DNA from: Melioribacteraceae bacterium
GTDB lineage: Bacteria; Bacteroidota; Ignavibacteria; Ignavibacteriales; Melioribacteraceae
Direction: 5' to 3'
Assembly: GCA_023230485.1 (NCBI GenBank)
Contig: JALNXG010000019.1
Location: 1-56,590, forward strand
Length of the DNA stretch: 56,590 nt
In this document: positions 1 to 9,642 of the stretch, piece after piece
Layout of the letters: each line of letters starts with the position of its first letter
How positions within the stretch are numbered: the stretch's first letter is position 1
Made by a program: the position numbers and the translations under genes
The notes under the pieces: model-generated
Database searches by the model: none
What the model saw: only the letters and a program-made list of their open reading frames with translations
What the model was told of the DNA's origin: nothing

Positions 1-477
1 ATCGGCGGCTGCTTTGCTTGATGAATATGGACTATTAGGAACTATCTGATTATCTTCTGTAAATAAACCTTCAGCACCTAAACTTCCATATACTTCATCA
101 GTAGAAACCTGTAAAAATTTCTTTACATCGAAACGTTTGCTTGCTTCGAGTAATACATTCGTACCAATTACATTCGATTGATAAAAAACTTCCGAACCAA
201 GAATGCTTCGATCTACGTGGGATTCTGCTGCAAAATTAACTACATGATCAATTTTGTATTTTCTAAAAATATAATCGACTAACTCACTATTAACAATATC
301 GCCCTTTACAAAAGCATAATTTTTGTTATTCTCAATAAATTTTAGATTTTCAAGATTCCCTGCATAAGTAAGTTTATCAAGATTAACAATGAAGATATCT
401 TCTCTTTTACTAAGTATATAGTTGATATAATTACTGCCAATAAATCCGGCACCACCCGTTACTAAGATATTTTTCAT
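1..477 (-). CDS. rfbB: dTDP-glucose 4,6-dehydratase, 5' part (cut by window edge)
   Basis: Extended SDR enzyme converting dTDP-D-glucose to dTDP-4-keto-6-deoxy-D-glucose, the committed step towards dTDP-L-rhamnose and other 6-deoxy sugars of surface polysaccharides. The first 159 codons are present and the rest lies beyond the window. Visible are the NAD-binding glycine motif TGGAGFIG (about residues 7-14), the catalytic triplet T126-D127-E128 in the STDEVYG motif, and the YxxxK pair Y151/K155. The T-D-E triplet separates it from UDP-glucose epimerases. The start is the ATG at 477. It reads away from the outer-membrane protein gene upstream of it on the same strand, so the two may be co-transcribed. 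Confidence 0.93.
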   Translation of the reverse strand, partial: MKNILVTGGAGFIGSNYINYILSKREDIFIVNLDKLTYAGNLENLKFIENNKNYAFVKGDIVNSELVDYIFRKYKIDHVVNFAAESHVDRSILGSEVFYQSNVIGTNVLLEASKRFDVKKFLQVSTDEVYGSLGAEGLFTEDNQIVPNSPYSSSKAAAD

Positions 478-492
478 ACTAATTTGTTGGTT

Positions 493-1245
493 TCAAAATG
501 TAAAAAATCCGAATAATAATCCGGTTTGAATAAAAAATGTATCGCTATTTAATCCCGAAGGAACTCCCTTGAGATCAATATCATTATCGACTTTCCAATC
601 CCTATTAAGAGTATAAATATATCCTCCGCCTAATCTAATAGCCATAAAGCGTGTAATAGCTATATCAACATTTAGAGTAGGAGCGAAAGTAAAAAATGAA
701 TTTTTTAATTTTCTATTTATGTTATCAGTTGTTTTTCCTTGTTGTTGAACGTCATTCCAAACAACATCCCAAGGAAGATTACTTTTATTTTGATAGATAT
801 CAATCTCTGCACTTCCTGCACCAATAATAGCACCCACAGAGATAGCAAATCTGCTTATATTAATTGGAAGAGTATATTCCACTGTTAGTCCTCCTATACC
901 ATAGCTATACTCTACTTCTTTATGAAATCCGTTCACTATTTTTTTTTCAGAAGTAGAGCCGCCGAAACCCAAACCACCCAACCGAAGATTATCAATAAGC
1001 ATAATATATGCATAACCACCACCACCGAGAGTAAAAACACTTGACGAGAGATTATTCAGACCCATTTTAGAAATTTCATTATTTATTGGTCCGAGATCGG
1101 GGAAAACCCAAACAGGAAATACACCTGCTGAAATTCCAAATCGAGATACCAACCCGACTTGATCGTATTCCTGAGCATTAATATGCGTAGAAATAGCGAA
1201 ATATATAATTACTACAATTAATATTTTTTTCATATTCTTTAACAT
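493..1245 (-). CDS. Secreted outer-membrane beta-barrel-like protein, unknown function
   Basis: A 250-residue protein with an N-terminal signal peptide ending near INAQ; translation may start at the second methionine (MKKIL, base 1233), which gives a more typical signal. The mature part is rich in alternating hydrophobic, glycine and aromatic residues and ends in phenylalanine (GFFTF), as outer-membrane barrels usually do. I do not recognise a specific family. It lies just downstream of the ftsZ terminator and 15 bp before the rfbB start, so it may share a transcript with the sugar gene. Membership of the barrel class is inferred from composition only. Confidence 0.7.
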   Translation of the reverse strand: MLKNMKKILIVVIIYFAISTHINAQEYDQVGLVSRFGISAGVFPVWVFPDLGPINNEISKMGLNNLSSSVFTLGGGGYAYIMLIDNLRLGGLGFGGSTSEKKIVNGFHKEVEYSYGIGGLTVEYTLPINISRFAISVGAIIGAGSAEIDIYQNKSNLPWDVVWNDVQQQGKTTDNINRKLKNSFFTFAPTLNVDIAITRFMAIRLGGGYIYTLNRDWKVDNDIDLKGVPSGLNSDTFFIQTGLLFGFFTF

Positions 1246-1304
1246 TTATTCAAGTAATAAAGTTACAAATTCTATTAAAAATAAAAAACAAAGAAATTGT
1301 TAAT

Positions 1305-1370
1305 AAAAAAAGGCTGTAAAAGTTTCCGGTTTTTACCCTGTACCACAACAAGGGGAAACATTTTACAGCC
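1305..1370 (-). terminator. Rho-independent terminator after ftsZ
   Basis: On the minus strand the arms GGCTGTAAAA and TTTTACAGCC pair almost perfectly; extending inwards, GTTTCC pairs with GGAAAC apart from one extra base. An unusually long loop of about 25 nt follows, and the stem is followed by a run of seven T. It lies 28-93 bp past the ftsZ stop and closes the dcw operon. Confidence 0.8.
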
Positions 1371-1397
1371 CAAATTACAACAATATATATGAACCTA

Positions 1398-2657
1398 TTA
1401 ATCCATTATTTTTCGTAGAAATGTAGAACTATCTTCATCTCCCGGTTTTTTACCTTTTTTCTCTTGTCCATAAGAATTATCCGAGAATAAATTTTTGTTA
1501 TCAAAATCACGATTCATTCTTTGAATAGTAGGAATGTCAAGATCATTAACATCATAATTGGTGTTGTTATTCTCGAACATATTTCTTGCGAATCCGCCAT
1601 GAGTACCGGTAGCTGTATTCTGTTTAGCTTCCGGTTTTTCTACGTTAATTTTCCCGGTAGCTTTTTGTTCAAAACCTGTTGCAATCACAGTATAAGAGAT
1701 ATATTCATTTAGCTCTTCTTTATTAACGAATCCGAAAATGATATTTGCCTCTTCACCGGCTGCTTCCTGAATTATTCTATTTCCCTCATCAATCTCCTGC
1801 ATAGTAACAGAAGCAGAGCCGGAAATATTTATTAAAACATTTTTAGCCCCTTTAATTGAAACACCTTCCAATAAAGGAGAAGATATTGCTTTTTGAGCAG
1901 CTTCTGTTGAGCGATTTTCTCCACTAGCAATTCCACATCCCATTAATGCATCGCCGCTTGCTTTCATTACCGAACGAACATCAGCGAAATCAACATTTAT
2001 TAAACCCTGAATCGTAATAATATCAGAAATGCCCCTTGTTGCTTCGTATAATACTTCATTTGGTTTATCAAATGCGGATAAAGCAGAAACTGCGCTATCC
2101 ATAATTCCGATAATTCTTTCATTTGGAATAACAATTAAACTATCAACATACTGCTTTAATTCTGCAATTCCCTCTTCGGCATTTTTCATTCTCTTTTTAC
2201 CTTCCCATCTGAATGGCTTAGTAACAATACCGATTACTAATGCACCTATACTCTTTGCCGCAGCTGCTACAATTGGAGCTGCACCGGTACCGGTACCGCC
2301 ACCCATTCCGGCAGTAATAAATACCATATCGCTTCCGGCGAGTGCATCTTCTAATTTTTCTCTATCTTCTTCTGCAGATTTTTTGCCTACTTGTGGATCT
2401 GCTCCTGCACCTAGACCGCGTGTTATATTAGTACCAAGCTGTATTTTTGTGCCCGCACTATTCACTTCAAGCACCTGTGCATCGGTATTAATTGCAATAT
2501 AATCAACGCCTGAAAGTCCGCGTTTAATCATGCTTTCAATTGCATTACACCCCCCGCCTCCAACTCCAACAACTCGTAATGATGCACTCAATTTTTTACC
2601 TCCCGGATCTAATTGTATAAATCTGTTTCTTTTTGTGGATTCGTATATTTCTGACAT
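1398..2657 (-). CDS. ftsZ: Cell division protein FtsZ
   Basis: Tubulin-like GTPase that polymerises into the cytokinetic Z ring at midcell. 419 residues, in the usual range. The nucleotide-binding loop GGGGCN is at about residues 33-38 and the tubulin signature GGGTGTG at 119-125; the T7-loop region and C-terminal GTPase domain follow to about residue 330. A low-complexity linker of about 75 residues then leads to the C-terminal peptide (SSTFLRKIMD), which binds FtsA and other partners. A strong Shine-Dalgarno (AAGGAGGA at 2661-2668) fixes the start. Last gene of the dcw operon, 24 bp after ftsA and followed by a terminator. Confidence 0.98.
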   Translation of the reverse strand: MSEIYESTKRNRFIQLDPGGKKLSASLRVVGVGGGGCNAIESMIKRGLSGVDYIAINTDAQVLEVNSAGTKIQLGTNITRGLGAGADPQVGKKSAEEDREKLEDALAGSDMVFITAGMGGGTGTGAAPIVAAAAKSIGALVIGIVTKPFRWEGKKRMKNAEEGIAELKQYVDSLIVIPNERIIGIMDSAVSALSAFDKPNEVLYEATRGISDIITIQGLINVDFADVRSVMKASGDALMGCGIASGENRSTEAAQKAISSPLLEGVSIKGAKNVLINISGSASVTMQEIDEGNRIIQEAAGEEANIIFGFVNKEELNEYISYTVIATGFEQKATGKINVEKPEAKQNTATGTHGGFARNMFENNNTNYDVNDLDIPTIQRMNRDFDNKNLFSDNSYGQEKKGKKPGDEDSSTFLRKIMD

Positions 2658-2660
2658 AAA

Positions 2661-2668
2661 TCCTCCTT
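2661..2668 (-). promoter_or_regulatory. Strong Shine-Dalgarno of ftsZ
   Basis: AAGGAGGA on the minus strand, 3 bases before the ftsZ ATG. It is among the strongest ribosome-binding sites in the operon, consistent with FtsZ being needed in large excess over FtsA and FtsQ. Confidence 0.75.
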
Positions 2669-2681
2669 GTTGTGGTTATTT

Positions 2682-3926
2682 TTATAATCCTTCAAAAAAT
2701 TTTACTATTTTACTAAAAACCGATGGACCTTTAATTGGATTTTTAAATTTTGCATGTTTCACATTAATTTCGATTTTCTCGAAAGCAGAACCAGGTAGAT
2801 TTTTTATTAAACCAGCAACGGTAGCAAATTCAGGGCTTTCAATTTCACTTAATAATCCTTCCCCGAAACCTGTTGGAACACCTATCCTAGCATGCATACC
2901 AAAAACATCTTCTGCTAATTCTGTGCATCCATTTAATAAAGAGCCACCGCCGGTTAGAACAATTCCAGCTTTAATTTTATTTCTAAATCCTGATTGACGA
3001 ATTTCGTTATCAACTATCGAGAATAATTCTCGCATCCTAAGACTGATAATTTGTGTTAGAAGAGTTAGTGGAATCTTCACATCCCCTCTCGCACCAACCC
3101 CTTTTATATATATGTCTTCTTCTTTAATTATTGCACCTTCGAAAGCATACCCATGTTCACGTTTTAATTTTTCTGCTTCCGTAGTAACTATTCCTAAAGA
3201 TTCTCTAATATCATTAGTAACTTTATTACCAGCGATGCCAATAACTTTGGTATGCTTTATACTTTTATTATGAAAAATAGCTACATCAGTCGTGCCACCG
3301 CCAATATCAATAAGAACCACACCAAGGTCCTTTTCGTTTTCATCTAAAACAGACATTGAAGATGCAATCGGTTGAAGAATGTATTCCCTTATTGAATATC
3401 CGGCACGCTCGACTGATTTTTTAATATTTTGCATTGCCGGTATCGAAGCTAAAACCACATGATTTACCGCTTCAAGTTTAGAGCCTGCCATACCAATCGG
3501 GTCTTCAATTCCGCCTTGATTATCAACAAAAAACTCTTCCGGTATGATGTGTAATATCTGTTGATCTGATGGTATCCTAATTGTCTTAACATCATTATTC
3601 AACCTTTCTAAATCGTCATGTGTAACTTCTTTTTCTAAATTAGAAATTGTAACATAATTTCTATGTCGTAAGCTTTGAATATGCTCACCTGCTACACCTA
3701 CATTAATTTCCACTATCGAAATTCCGGCTCTATTTACGGCTATATCGATTGCTGACTTAATTGATTCTGCTGTTTTAGAGATATTAGCAACTAGACCTCT
3801 ATTCATACCTTCTGAGGGAGCTTTCCCAAATCCTAATATATTAACTGAGTTTTCTGTTTGCTCTGCAATTACAGCACAAACTTTTGTTGTACCTAAGTCT
3901 AATCCTGCTATAATATTCCTTTTCAT
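2682..3926 (-). CDS. ftsA: Cell division protein FtsA
   Basis: Actin-like ATPase that tethers FtsZ filaments to the inner membrane and recruits later divisome proteins. 414 residues. The phosphate-1 motif (DLGTTKV, residues 10-16), the 1C subdomain, the phosphate-2 motif (DIGGGTTD) and the adenosine motif (TGGGSLL) are visible in order. The C-terminal end (KIVKFFEGL) is a short amphipathic stretch, as expected for the membrane-targeting sequence. It overlaps the ftsQ stop by 4 bp (ATGA), so translation is probably coupled. Confidence 0.97.
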   Translation of the reverse strand: MKRNIIAGLDLGTTKVCAVIAEQTENSVNILGFGKAPSEGMNRGLVANISKTAESIKSAIDIAVNRAGISIVEINVGVAGEHIQSLRHRNYVTISNLEKEVTHDDLERLNNDVKTIRIPSDQQILHIIPEEFFVDNQGGIEDPIGMAGSKLEAVNHVVLASIPAMQNIKKSVERAGYSIREYILQPIASSMSVLDENEKDLGVVLIDIGGGTTDVAIFHNKSIKHTKVIGIAGNKVTNDIRESLGIVTTEAEKLKREHGYAFEGAIIKEEDIYIKGVGARGDVKIPLTLLTQIISLRMRELFSIVDNEIRQSGFRNKIKAGIVLTGGGSLLNGCTELAEDVFGMHARIGVPTGFGEGLLSEIESPEFATVAGLIKNLPGSAFEKIEINVKHAKFKNPIKGPSVFSKIVKFFEGL

Positions 3927-4699
3927 ATACTGCTCTCCAAGCTTTTCACTGAATCCCTATTGATACCTAAGTACATATAATTATTAAATCGTAAATCCAC
4001 ATAATCTATATTTTTGCTCTCTTCATTTGTCAAATAAGGATACAAAGAATTAAAACAGAGCGTCTTTTTTATTTCGTTTCCACGTCCAATTAATACCGGA
4101 TAAGCTGAATCTGATAAATAAAACAGAATATCTTTCCCTTTCCTTAAATCAATTTCTGATAAATTTTGATATAGCGATGGATTAATCAATTTTAATGCAG
4201 CAAGAATTTTCAATCCTGTAATTAGATCGCTATTATTTTTATAAAATTTCATCATTCTAAATACTTTTGATGTCTTTGGATTTTTCACTAAAGGGAAATC
4301 AACATATTTAGTCCCTTCAAACAAAGGAACTAATTCTACTTGTTCCGTTACAAGAAACTGTTTGGAGTCATCGATAAGTATTGCATCAAACGGTTTCTCG
4401 GAGATGCTTATCAAAGCTTTATTAAAACCATCGATTCGGACTTCGGCATTTTTTATATACGGATGTTTTTTTATTCTATCTTTAATTGTTTTTAGATCAA
4501 GATATCTGTATTCATTTTTGTTGAGTAAATGTGCATATCTTAGATAATCTTCTTTTGGCAGATATATATTTCCCTTTAATTCGATTAAATTAATTTGCAT
4601 TTTTTTTACAGGCATTAAAAATATCGACAACCCTGCAACAAGCGCAAAAAGTAGAATAAATAAAATCGAGCTTAATATGTAAGGAAATCTCTTAGTCAT
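3923..4699 (-). CDS. ftsQ: Cell division protein FtsQ/DivIB
   Basis: Bitopic divisome protein linking FtsL/FtsB and the septal synthase to early division proteins. 258 residues: short basic cytoplasmic tail, one transmembrane segment at about 9-30, then a periplasmic POTRA domain at about 36-105 with the typical pattern of a residue block before KHPYIKNAEV and a following beta strand. The remaining periplasmic part matches the divergent FtsQ beta domain. Identification rests on the topology, the POTRA-like motif and its position between murC and ftsA; sequence conservation in this family is low. Confidence 0.88.
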   Translation of the reverse strand: MTKRFPYILSSILFILLFALVAGLSIFLMPVKKMQINLIELKGNIYLPKEDYLRYAHLLNKNEYRYLDLKTIKDRIKKHPYIKNAEVRIDGFNKALISISEKPFDAILIDDSKQFLVTEQVELVPLFEGTKYVDFPLVKNPKTSKVFRMMKFYKNNSDLITGLKILAALKLINPSLYQNLSEIDLRKGKDILFYLSDSAYPVLIGRGNEIKKTLCFNSLYPYLTNEESKNIDYVDLRFNNYMYLGINRDSVKSLESSI

Positions 4700-6068
4700 T
4701 TTTAATCATCTCAATAAATTTTTCTCCATATCGATATATATCACCGGCACCCATAGTAATAATTATATCCCCTTCTTTGTATATGCTTTTTAATAGCTCA
4801 GGTACTTTTTCTTTGTCCGGTACGTATATTACATTCTTATGACCAAAAGCTTTTGATGAATTAATAATAAGTTCGCCTGATATACCTTCAATCGGTTTTT
4901 CGCGTGCCGGATACACATCAGTACAAATAAAAATGTCAGAATTTAAAAACGATCTTCCGAACTCCGCATAAAAATCTCTTGTTCTGCTGAAAAGATGAGG
5001 CTGGAAAACAGCTATCAACCTTCTATCCCAACCCTTTCTTATTCCATCCAACGTTACATTTATTTCAGTAGGATGATGGGCATAATCATCAACGACCATT
5101 ATATCCTTATCATATTTTTTCTCGAATCTTCTAAAAACTCCAGTAAATGATTCGAGTGCGCTTTTAATCTTTCCGAATTCCACACCTAATTCTTTAGCAA
5201 CGCAAACAGCAACTAAAGAATTTTTAATATTATGAAGACCGGACATATTCAATTTAATTCTGCCTAATTCATCGCCAAGATATTTTACTGTATATTCAGA
5301 GAAACCTGCGCTGTACTTTATATTTATGGCTTGAATATCTGCCTGCGGCGATAATCCATACGTAAAAATCTTTTTATTAATGTGCGGTATAATGTCTTGA
5401 AGCGCTGGTTCATCTAAGCACAATATTACGAAACCATAAAATGGCACTTTATTTGCAAATTCTATAAATGCACCTTTTATATCATCCAAATCTTTATAAG
5501 TATCAAGGTGTTCTTTTTCTAAAGTTGTTAAAGCTGCAATTGTAGGGGTAAGCTTTAAGAACGTCCTGTCAAATTCATCTGCTTCTACTACTATATATTC
5601 ACCAACTCCAAGACGTGCATTTGATTCACCAAGTCCCTTTAATATTCCACCAACGATAATAGTTGGGTCTATTCCTGCCTCTGTTAAAACTGCTCCAACC
5701 ATCGATGTAGTTGTTGTCTTTCCATGTGTACCTGCTATTGAAATCCCATATTTCATTCTCATACACTCTGCAAGCATTTCAGAACGTTTGATTACAGGTA
5801 TTTTTCTTTCAATAGCAGACTTAACTTCAGGATTATCTAATTTTACTGCTGATGAATAAACCACGACATCTGCTTCCACTAAATTACTTTCGGAATGCCC
5901 TTCATAAATTTTTATTCCCAATTTTTCTAATCTATCGGTAACTGTTGATTTACTAAGATCAGAACCGGTAATTATAAATCCTTGGCTTAAAAGAATTTCT
6001 GCAATACCGCTCATTCCTATTCCGCCGATTCCTACAAAATGAATATTTTTAATTGTTTTCATCATCAT
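4692..6068 (-). CDS. murC: UDP-N-acetylmuramate--L-alanine ligase
   Basis: Cytoplasmic Mur ligase that adds the first amino acid, L-alanine, to UDP-MurNAc using ATP. 458 residues. The N-terminal Rossmann motif GIGGIG (13-18) is the MurC type, followed by the ATP-binding loop GTHGKTTT (113-120), whose histidine is typical of MurC, and the C-terminal domain with the DDYAHHPTE motif. It overlaps ftsQ by 8 bp. The usual neighbours murB and ddl do not separate it from ftsQ. Three consecutive methionine codons make the exact start uncertain by two residues. Confidence 0.97.
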   Translation of the reverse strand: MMMKTIKNIHFVGIGGIGMSGIAEILLSQGFIITGSDLSKSTVTDRLEKLGIKIYEGHSESNLVEADVVVYSSAVKLDNPEVKSAIERKIPVIKRSEMLAECMRMKYGISIAGTHGKTTTTSMVGAVLTEAGIDPTIIVGGILKGLGESNARLGVGEYIVVEADEFDRTFLKLTPTIAALTTLEKEHLDTYKDLDDIKGAFIEFANKVPFYGFVILCLDEPALQDIIPHINKKIFTYGLSPQADIQAINIKYSAGFSEYTVKYLGDELGRIKLNMSGLHNIKNSLVAVCVAKELGVEFGKIKSALESFTGVFRRFEKKYDKDIMVVDDYAHHPTEINVTLDGIRKGWDRRLIAVFQPHLFSRTRDFYAEFGRSFLNSDIFICTDVYPAREKPIEGISGELIINSSKAFGHKNVIYVPDKEKVPELLKSIYKEGDIIITMGAGDIYRYGEKFIEMIKND

Positions 6069-6083
6069 TCTACTAATTCCTTA

Positions 6084-7184
6084 TTACACTATTTCTGAAA
6101 GTTTAATTGCTTCTTTAGCAATTATTTTGGCGGCATCCGGTTTTGAAAATAATTTTATATTCTTACTAAGCAATTCTTTTTTGCTTTTATTATCTATTAA
6201 TTCTTTCACTTTTTCATAAAGCAAACTATTGAGATCTTTATCCTCAATTAATTCCGCTCCATCTTTATCAACAATCGATTTAGCATTTATAAATTGATGA
6301 TTCTCGGCAACATTAGTTGAGGGAACAAAAATTACCGGAAGTCCAAGAAATGCAACTTCTGCAATTGTAGTGGCTCCACTTCTTGCTAATATTAAATCTG
6401 CCGCAGAATACAGTGTGCTCATATCATCAGCGAATGGTATTACCTTTACACTGTCTGATTCCAAATGTTTGTATTCATCGTAATATAATTTACCGCACTG
6501 CCATAATACTTGAATATCAGCTTCAATTAATTTTTGTACGTTTTGAAGTAATGCTTTATTAATCGAGCGTGCACCTAGACTACCGCCAAGTATCAATAAT
6601 ACTGATTTAGTCGAATCTAAATTGTAATGCTCTATTGATTCCTTATGATTCTTTAATAACAAGTTAATCCTAATTGGATTTCCTGATAATTGAGTTTTTA
6701 TTTGCTCTCTAAAATATTTTTTCGAATCTTCAAAAGCGATATGGATCTGATCTGCTTTTTTTTCTAATAAACGATTCGTAAATCCGGGATAACTATTTTG
6801 TTCAAGTAAAATAATTTTTGCCCCAATTACATTAGCAGCCCATATTGCCGGACCAGAGACATAAGCACCTGTACCTATCGCTACATTAGGTTGAAATTTT
6901 ATGTTAATCCAAAGTGATTGTAATAAACCAATCACCAACTTTAATGGGAATAATAAATTTTCCACTTTCTTTTTTCTTTGAAATCCTGAGATCCAAATTG
7001 ACTTAAATTCAAAACCATTAAAAGGAACTGCCCTTGCTTCAATTTTATTTTTGGTTCCAATAAATAATATTTCAGCATCAGGCTGTAATACTCTTATTTG
7101 CTGAGCCACTGCAATTGCAGGAAATATATGTCCACCAGTTCCTCCGCCTGCAAACAAGAAACGATATTTAGATTTAGTTTTCAA
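6084..7184 (-). CDS. murG: Lipid II synthase MurG (GlcNAc transferase)
   Basis: Peripheral inner-membrane GT28 glycosyltransferase that adds GlcNAc from UDP-GlcNAc to lipid I, making lipid II. 366 residues. The first glycine-rich loop GGGTGGH (13-19) and the second GGSLGA loop are present. So is the UDP-GlcNAc-binding part of the C-terminal domain (RSGATTIAEV, and AENHQ further on). It overlaps the upstream ftsW by 4 bp and precedes murC by 15 bp. Confidence 0.97.
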   Translation of the reverse strand: MKTKSKYRFLFAGGGTGGHIFPAIAVAQQIRVLQPDAEILFIGTKNKIEARAVPFNGFEFKSIWISGFQRKKKVENLLFPLKLVIGLLQSLWINIKFQPNVAIGTGAYVSGPAIWAANVIGAKIILLEQNSYPGFTNRLLEKKADQIHIAFEDSKKYFREQIKTQLSGNPIRINLLLKNHKESIEHYNLDSTKSVLLILGGSLGARSINKALLQNVQKLIEADIQVLWQCGKLYYDEYKHLESDSVKVIPFADDMSTLYSAADLILARSGATTIAEVAFLGLPVIFVPSTNVAENHQFINAKSIVDKDGAELIEDKDLNSLLYEKVKELIDNKSKKELLSKNIKLFSKPDAAKIIAKEAIKLSEIV

Positions 7185-8296
7185 TATTGAGCCAGTTTCA
7201 TTTCGCCTGTTGAAGCTGCTTGATTACCTATATTAATTAATATTCCTACAGAGATAGCAAACATAATTATTGACGTTCCCCCATAGCTAATAAAGGGCAA
7301 TGTAATTCCAGTTGTTGGTACAATACCGGCAACAACAGCTGCATTAATAAAAGCAGTAATTAGAATATTAAACGATATCCCAAATGCCAAAAGTTGTCCA
7401 AATTTATCATTAGTCTTTTTTGCTATATATAAACCGCAGAGAAAAATGGCTAAATACAAAGTGAGAACTGCTATTGCTCCTGCAAGTCCAGCTTCTTCAC
7501 CTAAGATCGAGAAAATAAAATCGCCATAAGATTCAGGGAGAAAAAGATCACTTTGCCTGCTATGACCGATACCTCTACCTAACCAGCCCCCGCTTCCTAA
7601 CGCTACTTTTGCTTGATATACTTGAATATTCGGGTCTCCACCTTCAAGAAAACTTTTTACAAATCCAATTATTCTTTCTCTTGTATGCTGAACAAACATC
7701 ATTACAGTTACTAAAGGTGTTGCAACAGTAGCAATAGTTCCAAATACATGAGATTTTTTTGCATCTCCTACAAATAGAATAGCAAATGAAATAAACCCTA
7801 TAATTATTGCAGAACTAAAATTTGGCTGTAGAAAGATTAATGTTGAAATCAGAAATATCCAAAAAAGTGCTAAAGCAAATCCATTTTTGAAATCTTTAAT
7901 TCCTTCTCCTTTTCTTTCTAGAAAATGAGCAAGGTGAATTATTAAAAATAATTTCGCAATTTCTGAAGGCTGTAATTTCATAAACCCCAAGTTAATCCAT
8001 CTTGATGCCCCTTTAACCGAAGGCATTATTAAAAAAGTTAGGACTAAGACCACTACAATTCCCATTAACAAATACTTGCTATATTTTTTTAGTTTCTGAT
8101 AAGGTACCAGAATTGCAAAAAATGACATGCCAATAATTGAGAATATCATCTTTACTAAATGCAATTTGAATAGGGAATAAAGGCTATCAAATTTTTCCGC
8201 ACTAATAGTACTACTTGCCGTGAAAACTATAATCCCACCAAGTAAAATGAGAATACCGGTAAATAATATTATTACTCTGATAGATCCTTTAATCAT
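7181..8296 (-). CDS. ftsW: Septal peptidoglycan glycosyltransferase FtsW
   Basis: SEDS-family integral membrane glycosyltransferase that polymerises lipid II at the septum together with the FtsI transpeptidase. 371 residues with about ten hydrophobic segments. Family landmarks include KGASRWI with GFMKLQPSE downstream (about residues 95-112), the extracytoplasmic loop RQSDLFLPESYGDFIFSILG with the conserved ESxxDFIF-type pattern, and GITLPFISYGGTS near the end. Assigned to FtsW rather than RodA because it sits between murD and murG in the dcw operon and ftsI is present. Confidence 0.94.
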   Translation of the reverse strand: MIKGSIRVIILFTGILILLGGIIVFTASSTISAEKFDSLYSLFKLHLVKMIFSIIGMSFFAILVPYQKLKKYSKYLLMGIVVVLVLTFLIMPSVKGASRWINLGFMKLQPSEIAKLFLIIHLAHFLERKGEGIKDFKNGFALALFWIFLISTLIFLQPNFSSAIIIGFISFAILFVGDAKKSHVFGTIATVATPLVTVMMFVQHTRERIIGFVKSFLEGGDPNIQVYQAKVALGSGGWLGRGIGHSRQSDLFLPESYGDFIFSILGEEAGLAGAIAVLTLYLAIFLCGLYIAKKTNDKFGQLLAFGISFNILITAFINAAVVAGIVPTTGITLPFISYGGTSIIMFAISVGILINIGNQAASTGEMKLAQY

Positions 8297-9642
8297 TTTA
8301 ATTCTCTCACAGCTTTTTTAAATATATCACCACGATGCTCGTAACTATTAAACATATCAAAACTTGCACAAGCAGGCGAAAGAAGAACAACTGAACCCGG
8401 CTTAGCTTCGATTCTCCCTTTTTGTACGCATCTTTCTAAGGAATCGATTTTTTCTGTTTCTACTATTGATGAGAAATAATTATAAACTTTCTCTGCGGAA
8501 GAACCGATTGCATATATTTTCTTTACCTTTTCAATAACCAAATCTTTTATTTGATCATAATTATTTCCTTTATCTTTACCGCCAAGAATTAGATATAAAG
8601 GTTTTTCAAAGCTTCTTAAAGCTACCCAAACTGAATCTACATTTGTTGCTTTTGAATCGTTTACAAAATCTATTTTTTCAATTGTTCTAACAAATTCTAA
8701 TCTATGTTCCACTCCGGCAAAAGTTCCAAGTGCTGCTTTTAATGAAGTATTGTCGATTCCAATAATTTTAGCGATACAGATAACAGAAAGCGCATTGGCA
8801 ATATTGTGCTCACCTTTTATCAGAAGATCATTTTTATGCCCAATTATTTCCCCTTTACCGTTATTTACAGTAAATAATTCTCCATCATTATAAAAGGCAC
8901 CATTTTGAAGTATCTTTTTTGTTGAGAACCCGGTAAAATTAACTTTATTATTTTTTAAATTATCGATTGTATTTGCTTCATCTTCATTATAAATATAATA
9001 ATCATTCTCATTTTGGTTCTTTAATATTTTGTATTTAGCTTCTTTATATAGTTCAAAACTATTTTTATACCGATCTAAGTGATCAGGCGTTATATTTAAA
9101 ATCACTGAAATAAAAGGCTTAAAAGTATCTATAAAATCTAATTGGAAACTTGATGTTTCAAGTGCTACAAATTCATCTTTTTTTACATCAAGAACGATTT
9201 CAGAAAATGCGAGACCAATATTTCCGGCACTATATGTTTTAAGACCACAATTACTTAAAACGTGAGCACATAAAGCTGTTGTTGTTGTCTTTCCATTCGT
9301 ACCACTAATAGAAATTATCTTTCCTTTGCAAAACCAAGATGCAAATTCTACTTCGCTTACTATCTTAATATTTTTTTTAATTGCTTTTTGAATTACTTCT
9401 GACTCAGTCGGAACTCCGGGGCTTACGACAATCAGATCGCAATTAAAAACTTTTTCACTATGCTCACCCAATTCATAATTGATATTAAGAAGTTCAAGTT
9501 CAGCAATATTTTTCGATAAAGATTCTATATTCCCCATATCACTCGCAAAAGGGATTGCATTAAGTTTCTGCGCAAGCTTAGCAGCAGCAATGCCGCTTCT
9601 AACTGCACCTAGTATCGATATTTTTTTCTTTTCTATATTCAT
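8293..9642 (-). CDS. murD: UDP-N-acetylmuramoylalanine--D-glutamate ligase
   Basis: Mur ligase adding D-glutamate to UDP-MurNAc-L-Ala. 449 residues. The ATP-binding loop GTNGKTTT is at residues 114-121, the central-domain histidine/asparagine region LNITPDHLDRY follows, and the C-terminal domain carries DSKATN and the LSPACASFD motif characteristic of MurD. It overlaps ftsW by 4 bp and abuts mraY (one-base overlap). Confidence 0.97.
   Translation of the reverse strand: MNIEKKKISILGAVRSGIAAAKLAQKLNAIPFASDMGNIESLSKNIAELELLNINYELGEHSEKVFNCDLIVVSPGVPTESEVIQKAIKKNIKIVSEVEFASWFCKGKIISISGTNGKTTTTALCAHVLSNCGLKTYSAGNIGLAFSEIVLDVKKDEFVALETSSFQLDFIDTFKPFISVILNITPDHLDRYKNSFELYKEAKYKILKNQNENDYYIYNEDEANTIDNLKNNKVNFTGFSTKKILQNGAFYNDGELFTVNNGKGEIIGHKNDLLIKGEHNIANALSVICIAKIIGIDNTSLKAALGTFAGVEHRLEFVRTIEKIDFVNDSKATNVDSVWVALRSFEKPLYLILGGKDKGNNYDQIKDLVIEKVKKIYAIGSSAEKVYNYFSSIVETEKIDSLERCVQKGRIEAKPGSVVLLSPACASFDMFNSYEHRGDIFKKAVRELK

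Noticed and set aside
2029..2997. Long plus-strand open frames opposite ftsZ and ftsA
   Set aside because: They are antisense to strongly conserved genes, their translations are serine/proline/isoleucine-rich mirror sequences, and they have no ribosome-binding site.
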